Shown: positions 49,064-59,563 of the stretch, one piece after another | Position numbering within the stretch: position 1 is the first letter of the stretch | Layout of the letters: each line of letters begins with the position of its first letter | Origin: Amphirosellinia nigrospora | Lineage: Eukaryota > Ascomycota > Sordariomycetes > Xylariales > Xylariaceae | Length of the DNA: 64,000 nucleotides | NCBI GenBank assembly: GCA_004123355.1 | Contig: SCHM01000004.1 | Location: 744,001-808,000, forward strand | Direction: 5' to 3' | Position numbers and translations under genes: made by a program | The notes under the pieces: model-generated | What the model was told of the DNA's origin: nothing | Seen by the model: the letters and a program-made list of their open reading frames with translations, nothing else | Database searches by the model: none

Positions 49064-49891
49064 GCCAGCGTTCCCCTGGTCTTACAGCTCACTATCGCAT
49101 CTCGTCTCACGAATAAGGCGTTAAGGAAGGGAAATATTTGGCGTTTTGTTTCTGTTTGTTTGGAAGATGTGTTTTGCCTTAAGGATATATACCCCAACTC
49201 GATGTTGAACCCCAGTGTTGGTATGCTGGTGTCTGCATACCACACCTAATTTTTCTGAGGAATTGATTGGTTTTGTTGAGAGAATAGATAGGTCCTTCCC
49301 GAGTTGGTGCTCCTCAATTGAGGGAAGGCGACTGGAGGCGACGAAGAGAGGGAAGAAGATGCTATCAGCTAGCCCACCGGCGACATGCGAACGTCAAAAT
49401 TGTATGTTAGCCGATTACGCTACCCCGGTAGGAAGGGGTTCGGTGCATAGGAAGCATCGTATGAGGCGTTTCCCGAGAAGCGAGCTGAATGCGAATAGTA
49501 CTGATCTTGGCAAGTTGACAAACAGGGGAGGAGGTGTCAGCCAATGAGATATCGTGAATTGTGCAGGGAGTATTCTGTGAGGGGTGTATCCGTCGTTACT
49601 CCGCCACCATGTGCGCGACCTATTGTCCCATCCAGCTAAGGCGCTCTTATGGTGTAGAAGATAATCCATGTAAGTAGTGCAACGCAAGCCCAACCACCCA
49701 GATTCTGCCCAGGGAAGCAGGGTCATAAACATACCTGTTCCATCATAAATTGGGGTTTGCGCTGTTGCTGTGACGAAATGTCTATGATTTATGCTAGATC
49801 TATTACACAACAATTACTCTAATTTCTCCCTTCAACGTTTCCGTAGCAGCGGGTTTATTGATAGCGCCAATAAAACTGCAATCTAGTAGCT
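49064..49891. other. Intergenic, nothing recognised
   Basis: No gene supported in about 830 bp. It contains the 3' flank of the ELMO gene and the promoter of the GRF gene. Confidence 0.4.
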
Positions 49892-51317
49892 ATGTCACCG
49901 TCGCCCCCTCAACACCACGTTCACCTCGAAACCCGAAACATGGTATATTTCAGAACGAACGATGGCTCTGTAAGTACATTTTCGAGCTTAGAGAATTTAA
50001 GCACGTATGTACCAATTGCATCGATCGGCTCAGCTGACTTTTCATTCAGGTAATTGTGATCCGCGGCTTGATGCAGTAGTGAAGACGGTCAGCAGAAATA
50101 CAAAGAATTACGGCCGGAGATTCTATACGTGTCCCAAGTATGGACAAGGGAACCATTGCGACATGTTCCTCTTTGTAGAAGACGCAAAGCCACGAGAGTG
50201 GGAGTGCCTTATGAGTAACGGCCGTAGCGAGAAGCGGCGGCAGACGACCATTCTCGAGGCCATGTCGCCGAGCAAAGGAAAGCGGAGATCTGAGGATGCG
50301 ACGGCTTTGACCGAGGTCGCTGATTCGCAGGCTATCTCCAGCGAAGCATCAACTTCAAAGTCTGCGGCAGCTTCGGCGTCCAATATGGCCTCCCAACCAA
50401 GAAGCCACAACAATCCGTCCTCGGCCGCCCCGTCATCAACTTTGAAGGCCAGCAGCGGGGCTGCTTCCTCTTCGCGGACGGAGGACTTTTACGACACGAC
50501 GTCCGACGAGGACGAAGATGAGGAGGAGACGAACAATCGCGCATCACACACTACTACTACCATCACCATCAACAATAACAACTTACTACCCAGCGCAATA
50601 GCTGCGACGCCCACTACTACCCAGCCGACCGGGTCCAAGAGGAAACGTTCATTCGAAGACGATGACCTCCTCGACGACCTCTCTTCAGGCGGCGAGGAGG
50701 AGCTGGTCGCAGCCACGGAGCGGTCCAGCAGGGCCGCGAGCACGCGCGGCAAACAACGCGAGCCATTCATCACGCCCAGCACAGTGCGCACAGCCGACAT
50801 GCTACCAAACGGGCTCCCGACGCCCTCGCAGACGAAGGAGAAGTCCGTCAAGAAGGTGTTATTCAAGGACGAGATAGCGGCGGCCGGGGAGAGCAGCAGC
50901 AACTACAACGGCGCACCCGCGACCACGACCGCGAAGCGCCAGCGTCTAGACGATGGAGGAACCGCCGCTACCGCGACCTCCCACGCCGCCCGACTCTTCG
51001 GCACGGACGCGACCATCGGGTCCTCCTCCTCGCCCTCTCCACCGCCGCCGGGGCCGAACAACGCCAACCTCACGGCGGAGATCATGAGCCTCCTGAAAGA
51101 CGAGGACATCACCCCGTCGGTGCGCGACGCCGTGCGCAAGACGCTGGACAAATACGTGAACCAGGCCAAGGGGTACGAGCGCGGGCGGGACGCGTCGCGC
51201 AGGGCGGTGAAGGAGGCCGAGGACCGCACCGCGGCGATGAAGCAGAGGGTCGACGATCTCGAGCGCTCGAGGCAGGAGTTGAGGAGCCAGCTTATGGATA
51301 TGTGGGGGAGGGTTTGA
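49892..51317 (+). CDS. GRF-type zinc-finger protein with C-terminal coiled coil
   Basis: Carries a GRF zinc finger (PF06839), a single-strand DNA or RNA binding module found in NEIL3, TOP3A and APE2. Intron 49970-50049 (donor GTAAGT, branch GCTGAC) joins GIFQNERWL to CNCDPRLDAVVKTVSRNTKN, followed by YGRRFYTCPKYGQGNHCDMF. The finger sits near the N-terminus. The middle is a long Ser/Thr/Ala-rich, low-complexity, basic-patch region (GSKRKRSFEDDDLLDDLSSG). The last 90 residues form a coiled coil (VRDAVRKTLDKYVNQAKGYE onward). The start ATG at 49892 needs one base adjusted in a CCCCCC run to reach MSPSPPSTPRSPRNPKHG. About 460 residues. Role unknown, perhaps DNA repair. Confidence 0.8.
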
Positions 51318-52677
51318 AGGGAGGGTGTTGACGATACAATCAATACTCGGTCCTTTGATAGATATGGATTTTTTAAGTTTTGGGGCGGGAGGAGTTTTCG
51401 GGCGTTATGTCACTTCTGCTTCGGAGGTTATGGGGGATGGGATACCTACAGTCGGTATCCCCTGGTTTTACTGAGACGAGATGGGGCGGGGTTTGTTGTG
51501 TGCTGGTTCGTGCTTGGAGACGATGAGATGCGTGTGATCATAGATACCCTTCCTATTTATGTCCCCATTCTTTGCTGGTGAAAGGGAAAATGAGGCTGTG
51601 TAGTCATCCCGTGACTACCTATGTTTCTCATCTCATAGAGCAGGGCAGAATATGCTTAACCCCAACAACTAAGTTGCGACTAGTCAGCACAACAACAACT
51701 TACGTTTATCTGCCATAAAGCGAAGATCAGCCCCTGCTACGTCCTCAATGATACATCAAGAGGGATGATGGTGGCCATCACTGAAATAACGCCTGTTGCC
51801 CTGTTTTACGCATCTAGCAACATGGAGTAAACATTACAGAGGCTTTGCGACCTGATGATGGCTCAACATGAATTCGTAAACGAGAACTAACGATGCATGT
51901 GTAAGTAGAAGTCATAAGAAAACTAGTCATCCCACATGGTATAATACCTTTCAATATTTATCCGTCTTGATATTAACTATCGAGTAAACAATACTAGCTA
52001 CTATCCATGTGGCAATGTTTATTGTGAGCGGCGGACGTATTTATGATGAATAAGTCTATAAATTAAATATAATTAGATAACTGGATTTACAGCAGCAAAA
52101 CATGACGTATTGTTCAAGATAACTTTCCTCCCTAAATCTAAAACCCAGAACTTAGAAGCTGGATTCATAATCATCAAACTACGAGCACTAGGTTAGAGCA
52201 GGTCTCATATCTAGGTTCGAAATCATATGTTTATCCCTAGGAAGTCTGAATTAGATTTCCTAAGTATTGGCTTGCTTGCATCACGCCATGGGTACTTGAG
52301 AAAGTTTACTTCCCTCTCCGAAGGCAAGTTCACAATAAACAACAGACGAGATCAAAACACCAGCCCGCGCCAATATCCCCATCTTTAGCTCTCCCAACAT
52401 ACACAACATCACCTACAACCTGAATTTATCAAGATTAATATCCTCTTCGATATTTTCACGTTCGGCCTCGATATTATCTCAAGCTTTTCACAATTGTCAT
52501 AAACAGGCTACCTCCCACGCTCAATATACGCTTGGAAACATCTCACTACGAACCCGGCTAGCTACACACTACAGAGCGCTTAGATTACAGCAAACACGAC
52601 GGGAAATACATACATTCAAAACATAAGAATCGTTACCAAGGCGTAGTAAAAGCTATTTTCGATAGCGCCCGCTGATA
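51318..52677. other. Intergenic, nothing recognised
   Basis: About 1.36 kb without a supported gene; increasingly AT-rich past 51.9 kb. Confidence 0.4.
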
Positions 52678-53190
52678 ATGGGGCAAGTTTTGGCCTGTCC
52701 CGTAGAGGACATGAGTTACATCAATGGCTTAAGTAATATCAGAGAAATTGCTTCGACAAGTGACAGCGCTCTAAGTCAATGTAATGTCAACAACCATAAA
52801 TACATAACAGCAACCGAGCTTCCACATACAAGGAAAGACGGATGCAATATCCGCCGACATGGAATGGCAGAAAGCCACACGACGGCCGAAAACCCCAGAC
52901 GTCAAACAACCGCCCTCGGCGCAACCACAGACGATCTCTTGTCGGGATACGAATCCGGAAGCGAGAAAGACATAAAAGGGGCCAACAAGAAGAAAGCCGG
53001 GCGCGCAAGGCGGAAGAAGAAGACGAGGGCCAAGAAGCACCAAAGGGCGAGCCCAGGTCCCAAGAACGCTGGAACTATCCCGAGTCATGGCGGCGAGGGA
53101 AACCAGTCCTACTTTTACTGGATGAACACGGCGATGTCAGAGTTTTTTAAGTTTCACTTTGAAAGGCCGTGGGGTATAGATATAGACTGA
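52678..53190 (+). CDS. Orphan basic protein, hypothetical
   Basis: A 170-codon open frame, MGQVLACPVEDMSYINGLSN to FHFERPWGIDID. It has no signal peptide. The middle is rich in Lys and Arg (KKKAGRARRKKKTRAKKHQR), like a nuclear or nucleolar localisation signal, and the end is aromatic (SYFYWMNTAMSEFFKFHFER). I do not recognise a family. The length is notable in a gene-poor, AT-leaning setting, but there is no intron or conserved block to prove it. Confidence 0.35.
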   Translation: MGQVLACPVEDMSYINGLSNIREIASTSDSALSQCNVNNHKYITATELPHTRKDGCNIRRHGMAESHTTAENPRRQTTALGATTDDLLSGYESGSEKDIKGANKKKAGRARRKKKTRAKKHQRASPGPKNAGTIPSHGGEGNQSYFYWMNTAMSEFFKFHFERPWGIDID

Positions 53191-54362
53191 GGGGCTTCTT
53201 ACAGACCTGGCCAACGTAGCGAGCCTGTTTACATTATGTTAGAATAGAAGACTAACGGCGGTAGATAAAGCTATTTATTTGTCTGTATGGGAACAGGCGG
53301 GTGGGATTTTACACGTCAGTGTATTTATATGATCACAAGGCATCGACTTCAGATGCATCAATCTACATATATATCTGATTCTCATACTAGAATACAAGTT
53401 TGCCGAACTATTAGATAAAGATGAATATACCTAAAAAAAAATCAAAGAAGATACACTACAACACAAAAGTCTTCCCTCGTCGTAATAGAATATATACGCG
53501 GGTAGACCCGATAGGCATCGCAAACCTCCGGAAACGCCTTGCGCTTATACGACTCAGCCAATCAATGGCATTAGTATCAACCACCATCCAAAGGTGCGCA
53601 TACCGTCTAGCCAGAATTTTCAATACATCGATTTCAGGGGCCAATGCCACGAAAGTGTTTCACCACTTGATATATAATCATATGAATCTTTAAGCAGTCA
53701 GGCCAGCATAGTAAGCTTATTTCCCATTTCCTCCTTCACTCCCAAGCCCATCAAATAAATAGTCGCTGGACATTGTTTAAGAGACTTGTGTTTTTGTTTG
53801 TGTTTCGGGCCTTGGTTGATTTTAGCGGGCTTGAACTCATTTTGGGTTTAAGAGAGAGTCTTTTTAAACTAATCTCTTACCAGACGTAAACAAATTCATG
53901 CTCCAGATTCAAGTCTTTCGAGATTACCTACAATAGTTTGCTTTAGGGGTTTTTACATTCAAACCCTTACACAAGAACGGATTTCAGACCAAGGCCAGGT
54001 TCGGGCTTGTTTGGACACTATGGGACTATTCCGCCATCCTCATACTTCTTCTCGGATAACAAATCATCTATCATCAATGCGGATGTAGAAAGGACGGTCT
54101 CAAGCGCCTTAATGGATGTCCTTGGCAGAATCTCACACACGAAGCTATCAATACAAAGGTGCATAAAAGCTGTATAAGCGCCCACGACATCAAATTTGCG
54201 TATCACTCACAAGAGGCATACGAAACCGGAACCGTATGACAAATATAAGCAAGCTATACTTGAACGTGTGTGGAATTTGGGTATCAATCATTCATCTAAT
54301 CTTATATCATAAAATACAGTACAATACACTTCTGTACGGTTTAACGCGGCATAAGGAAAGAG
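53191..54362. other. Intergenic, nothing recognised
   Basis: No gene supported. The minus-strand frame 54018-54206 (YTAFMHLCIDSFVCEILPRT) looks protein-like but is only 62 codons, with no partner exon. Confidence 0.35.
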
Positions 54363-55497
54363 TTACCCCTTTTTCACATTCGCCTCGTCCTCCGAAAGCA
54401 GCCTACGGATGCCCCTGAGAAGGCCGGCACACTCATCTCCTTCGCTGTCGCCGCTGCCCGCCCAGCGTATCCTACAGGCGCCGTCGAGGAGGTACGTGTA
54501 CCCGACCTTGCTGTTGAGCAGGCCGACGTGCTCGCGGATCTCGTCCGAGATGCCCTTGCGGACGAGGAAGAAGCGTTCGTAGTTGGCCTCGCCGACCTGG
54601 CGCCTCAGCCGGCCCATCCACAGCCTTACTAAAAAGGCCTTGAGGGGGTCGTCCTCGACGTTGATGCGCACGTGCTGCGCCCGCCCGCCGCTCTCGGCGA
54701 TGAGCGTCTCCACGCCCGGGTTGCTCGCCGGCGACACGAACGTCTTGCACTGGTTCTCGGCCCACAGGTTGCTGAAGACGCTGACGACCGACACCTTCCC
54801 CGCAGCACGGGCGTCGTGTCCCGCGGCTCCTTGTCCGTCTTGGACAGCGTCCGCCCGTACAGGTTCGGGAAGAAGAGCGAGAGGTCGCCCTTGAAGAGCC
54901 GCGGCGGCGCGATGAAGGTCTTGCCCTTGTGGAAGCGCAGGTTGCCCCAGTCGCGGAAGTACGGGCGGGACATCTTGTTCTTCCTGTACAGTGCCGAATA
55001 CAAACGACAGGGTCAGCCATCTACCACGAATTCGCGCATCGTGGTTTGTGCTAGTACAAGGTGCTGCCAGTCGTAGCGGAAATGCCGAGGTACAACATAC
55101 AGGTGTTCCCGCCGTTCCAAGTGCTTGTTATAATCCACAAAGTCATCTCGTCGCTGCTTCCATGTCCTGGGATCTATGCCCGTGTTCTGGCCGATTTCGG
55201 GGGGTAGGGGAGACCTATCGGCCGGCTCAGGGGCGTCGGGGTGAACTCGTCGATCCGCTTGCCGTATGATCTCGGGGCATCGGGGAGCGGAGAGGGAGGG
55301 ACGAACTTCCGGGCGGCGGCGGCGGTCGTCGAGTTCGCGGTCGCGGCCTTTGAAGTCTCTGCATTGGCTGCAGGTTCGGGCGTGGTTGTGCTTTTTGCTG
55401 GTGGCTTGGCTAGACGGCGAAAAGACGTGCTAAGGCTTCGTGATTGGGGAAGCCGGCAGAGCAGTAAGTGTCTGGGCTGCCGTATGAATAATGACAT
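54363..55497 (-). CDS. ATP10: Mitochondrial ATPase assembly factor Atp10, frame-broken
   Basis: Inner-membrane factor needed to assemble the F0 sector of ATP synthase, acting with subunit 6. The N-terminus (MSLFIRQPRHLLLCRLPQSR) is a typical mitochondrial presequence, followed by an Ala/Thr linker. The conserved core reads PRSYGKRIDEFTPTPLSRPI, KNKMSRPYFRDWGNLRFHKG, KTFIAPPRLFKGDLSLFFPN, LYGRTLSKTDKEPRDTTPVL and VSVVSVFSNLWAENQCKTFV. It ends with the family C-terminus GLLNSKVGYTYLLDGACRIR. An intron near 55000-55045 (branch GGCTGAC) separates the second and third parts, though its phase does not close. Further frame changes lie near 55185 and 54805. Sequence indels are the likely cause, as the gene is required for respiration. 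Confidence 0.88.
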
Positions 55498-55997
55498 CGC
55501 TTGCTAGGTTTCGCTCCGTAGAGTAACGCAACAAGTGGGCGGTCGTTAGATCGGGTTTGACTACGCTTATCGGGATCATATCATGACTTGAAGCAAAAAA
55601 AAGCCCCCATTTACCAGAGCTGCAGGAACCGGGGGCTTGCCGGGCTTACCAGAAGGAACATGGTTCCCGCATCATTAGTGCCTGATTTAGCGTGGCACAC
55701 AGGGATCTGATAGCCGTCACTTATCGATAATGGGTTCCGGCGGGATTGGGGTTACGTTTTGCCAGGCATTTTGCGTTGGGGACCGCAGCGTCATCAGTCT
55801 TAGCACGGCCATCGTCGGCCTCCCCAGACAACGGCTACCAGCGGACGAATGTGGGGGTAGGAAGCAGTGAGAGCCTGTCTTTCTCTTACCTCCCGACATT
55901 TTTAGGGACGTAAATCACTACAATATTCTTATGTTCCTGTGACTGTCAAGACCCAAAGACCCAATCTTGTAGATACATTCATCGGATACCGCGTACC
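55498..55997. other. Divergent spacer, ATP10 / BCKDH E2
   Basis: A 500-bp head-to-head spacer between two mitochondrial genes. It holds an inverted repeat, AGCCCCC (about 55601) with GGGGGCT (about 55631), a possible hairpin. Both promoters should be here. Confidence 0.45.
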
Positions 55998-57546
55998 ATG
56001 TTTTTACGACGCAGTTCTCGTGTTTTGCGGCGCCAATGGCGGACTTGCCAGGAGATGGCGCGGCCGGGAGCGCAGATGCGCGGGCATATTGCATCGCCGC
56101 CCGGGACTTCCACTCAACGAGGAGGATGCAAGTCGTCAAGCCCGTCCTTCTGGCGGATATTGGCGAAGGTATGAATCGTTTCTTCCGCCCCTATTCCGCC
56201 CTCCCACCGCGAATACTGTCAGCTGACGTGTTCTCCAGGCATTGTTGAATGCGAGATCATCCAATGGTTCGTCGAGCCGGAAGCTAGAGTCGAAGAGTTC
56301 TCGCCCCTGTGCGAAGTCCAGAGCGACAAAGCCTCCGTCGAGATCACAAGTCGTTTTGCCGGTGTTGTCAAGAAGCTATACTACGATGCCGGAGAAATGG
56401 CCAAAGTCGGGAAGCCCTTTGTGGATATTGATATAGTGGGCGAAGCCAAGGAAGCAGACTTGGACACTTTAACGGCGCCCGAGCCTGCAAAAGATGGCGC
56501 TTCAGCGCCACTGAACAAACAATCTTTAAACCAACCATCCGAGGCCCAGAGACCAGAGCAGGCTCCTTCAAGCACACCAAAATCTAAAGATGCTGTGCCC
56601 CAGCCTCGGGAGAAGAGTAGATATGCATCATTAGCAACCCCTGCAGTACGCCATCTATGTAAAGAGTTTAACGTGGAGATAACCGACGTTGATGGCACGG
56701 GGAAGGGTGGTAGAGTATTAAAAGAAGACATTTATAAGTTCGTCGAAACCCGCGACTCCGGCAAGACCTCAAACATGACACCAGGAACACGATCCCCGGC
56801 ACCCACTGCCACTGAAAAACAAACCGAGACCATCGTCCCCTTAACCAACACCAGCAACAAATGTTCAAAGCCATGACCCGGTCTTTGAGCATACCCCATT
56901 TCCTATATGCCGACGAGGTTGATTTCTCCCAACTCTACGAACTACGCCGGCGGATGAATAAGGTACTATCACAGTCAGCTGAAGGGGACGTATCAAAGTT
57001 ATCCTATTTACCTTTCATTCTCAAAGCGGTATCGCTTGCCCTTTACAAATATCCAATGCTCAACGCGCGCGTTGATGTTGACCCCGAAACATCCAAGCCC
57101 GCATTGGTCCACCGCAGCCAGCACAATATTGGCGTGGCGATGGACACGCCAATCGGCCTCCTTGTGCCAGTCATCAAGAACGTGGGGACCAAGAACCTAC
57201 TATCCATCGCAGCTGAATTGGTAGACCTGCAGTCTCGAGCCGCCGCTGGGAAGCTGTCCTTGCAGGATTTGAGTGGAGGCACCATCACCGTATCCAACAT
57301 CGGTAACATAGGGGGTACCTACCTATCGCCAGTTATCGTCGAGAAAGAGGTAGCGATATTAGGCATTGGGCGGATGCGAACAGTCCCGCATTCGGCGAAG
57401 ATGATCAAGTAATTAAGAAGCAGGTGTGTAATTTTAGCTGGAGCGCCGACCACCGTGTAATCGATGGGGCAACCATGGCTCGGGCCGCCGAGGTCGTCAG
57501 GCAGATTGTGGAGGAGCCCGATAGTATGATTCTCCATCTGCGGTGA
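55998..57546 (+). CDS. Branched-chain 2-oxoacid dehydrogenase E2 (dihydrolipoyl transacylase)
   Basis: E2 core of the mitochondrial branched-chain keto-acid dehydrogenase. From the start MFLRRSSRVLRRQWRTCQE, a presequence, one base is off before ARDFHSTRRMQVVKPVLLAD. Intron 56169-56238 restores IGEG|IVECEIIQWFVEPEAR. The lipoyl domain has the lysine in CEVQSDKASVEITS. The peripheral-subunit-binding domain is LATPAVRHLCKEFNVEITDV with GTGKGGRVLKEDI. The acyltransferase domain follows (SIPHFLYADEVDFSQLYELR, HNIGVAMDTPIGLLVPVIKN, GGTITVSNIGNIGGTYLSPV) with the active-site motif SADHRVIDG and end DSMILHLR. Frame changes near 56865 and 57395 need one base each. The single lipoyl domain and the motif order favour the branched-chain enzyme over the pyruvate or oxoglutarate ones. 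Confidence 0.88.
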
Positions 57547-58787
57547 GCTGAACCGGGGAGAGATCGTCACGATTCCCCGGCCGAGAAAGGCTTTACCGTA
57601 ATCGAACGCCTGCAGGCTACTCGACGCGGAGGTAACCCGGCGCCTACGGTTCGCGTTCTCTAATGCTATGAAAAAGTGGCCCCTACCAAGGCAACCGGCT
57701 GGGATACCAACTGGGGTCGGATGCAAAGTAAGTGGAAATGGGAACTTGAATTACTCCTCGTATGTAGCCTTAGAATGTGATTCCTTATATCTAGTACCCG
57801 ATCCAGGAATAGAACGCATGAAATACGAACCAACAGTTATATATATCATCAAGCATCCCATGACACAAGATAGCGGATGGTGACTTTGAGGGAGGGAGTC
57901 AGACATGCAATGTCTCCCTACATCATACCTGGCCAGCCTACTTGTCTACCCACGAAAGGTCGCGCCGAATCAGAGCAACCGGAGAAACGACCGGGTCCAA
58001 GAAATCGCCACGTAGGAATCCCAAAAAGTATGGTGTAGGGATTCATGCAGGGTGCTGTATTTGGCGACCGAGGGTGAGAGGAAAAGAAAGAGGACCCGTT
58101 CTCGATCGTTGCATTGGGAGAGACGTACATAAGCCGTAGCACAAAAAGCAATGTAACACCGCGATGCCTAGTCAACGACGAGGGGCACTAAGATTCGATT
58201 CGCTGGAGAAAGCTTCGGGAGAGAGCTTAACGATGCGAGACGTATTAACGGAGGAACGTTACCCTTACTCGCACGCGTCATCGACGTCCCCCATCCTGCA
58301 TGATAGGGTCCGGCCTCTGCAGTCCTGTCACGAGTGTGCTTTTGGAAAGGCCATAGCGTATTCTTCCACATAAGTAGATGTAGGTGGCCGAGTTTGATTC
58401 TGTGAGGGAAAGCAACCGTATTGCTCTATTTGTCCTAGTCTGGCAGAGAGGGCGTGCCGAGCCAGTGTCATGATTGCTTCGACTGCACCTCGGACAATGA
58501 AAATGAAGAAGGAAAAAAAAATATCCGAACTGCTCACGCTAATCAAGCCGAATATTGAATCCTTAAATCCTTAATATCAATTCTCAAAACACCATATAGC
58601 TTTCTTCCAACGCCCACGCACCTGAATGAAAATGCAACAGTAACAGACCTGGCTATACACTCACGTGATAGGAGTCGTGTTGGCGTCCCAACGTAGCAGT
58701 GATCCCTGGTCGTGGGTCTCAGTAGGCGTCCTCGTGCAAACATGCATTGCATGCATGCATATCGCCTAACCGTCCCTCCGTTCCTGG
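57547..58787. other. Intergenic, nothing recognised
   Basis: About 1.2 kb of 3' flanks between convergent genes (E2 on plus, gluconokinase on minus). No gene supported. Confidence 0.4.
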
Positions 58788-59563
58788 TCAAACCGCTTCG
58801 CTGATCTTTTTCGTGACTTGTTCTAACGCCTCTTCCAGGACCTCGTCGATGGAGCCACTTACATCGACGCTGATCACGTCTGTTTCCTCTGCCGTCGGTG
58901 GTTCTAGAATCTCAAATTGGCTTCGCACCATGTTGGCCCCCATGTAGTGCCCTTGTCGTAACCCGACACGCGCAATGAGCACGGCTTCTGGGGCATGCAG
59001 GTAAATGAAGTGAAGTGATACATCATGGGAGAAGTACGGGGCTACTCTGATAACGTCCCGATACTTCCGCTTCAGCGCCGAGCATGTTAATACCACGCCC
59101 TCGGCTCCCGATGCCAATTGCTTGAGGGACTCTTCGCGGAGAAGAGTGAGCCAGTCCCATCGGTCAGCATCCGTTAGAGGAATTCCGTTGGCCATCTTCT
59201 CTATGTTTGTTTGCGGGTGGAACTATTACGGTGACGAGGTCAGCGTTGGAAGCGATAGGTGTTTGGAGCTGTCAAGGCCAAACTTACCGCATCGCCCTCA
59301 AGATATGGGAGGTTCAGTGATTTAGATATGTGTTCGGCAACTGTTGTCTTACCGCAACCGGCCGGGCCGGTGACAAGCCAGATGTGGTGTTTTTTCGGTG
59401 CTTGTTGGCCACCAGCCCTTGCGATAGTATTGCTTGATGTGACTGGCGTCATTTGTGCGTCAATGGGTTGTGGGTTTGGCCCGAGGGGATCCATCGTCAA
59501 CGACATGGAATTGGCTGCTGAAAACTCCCCGGTTAACGGGACCGGAGCATTGTAGGTCAACAT
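58788..59563 (-). CDS. Gluconokinase
   Basis: Phosphorylates D-gluconate to 6-phosphogluconate, feeding the pentose phosphate pathway. The P-loop is GPAGCGKTT, with WLVTG before it. One intron, 59223-59287 (65 bp, donor GTAAGT, branch GCTGACC, acceptor AATAG), closes in phase to give YLEGDAFHPQTNIEKMANGI, the family's substrate motif (GD.FHP..N..KM..G.PL.D.DR.PW). Here DADRWDWL takes the usual DRxPWL place. Then VVLTCSALKRKYRDVIR and the lid (ARVGLRQGHYMGANMVRSQF). The protein is 236 residues, about 40 longer than usual at the N-terminus (MLTYNAPVPLTGEFSAANSM), perhaps unstructured, or the true start lies further in. No frame errors. Confidence 0.92.
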
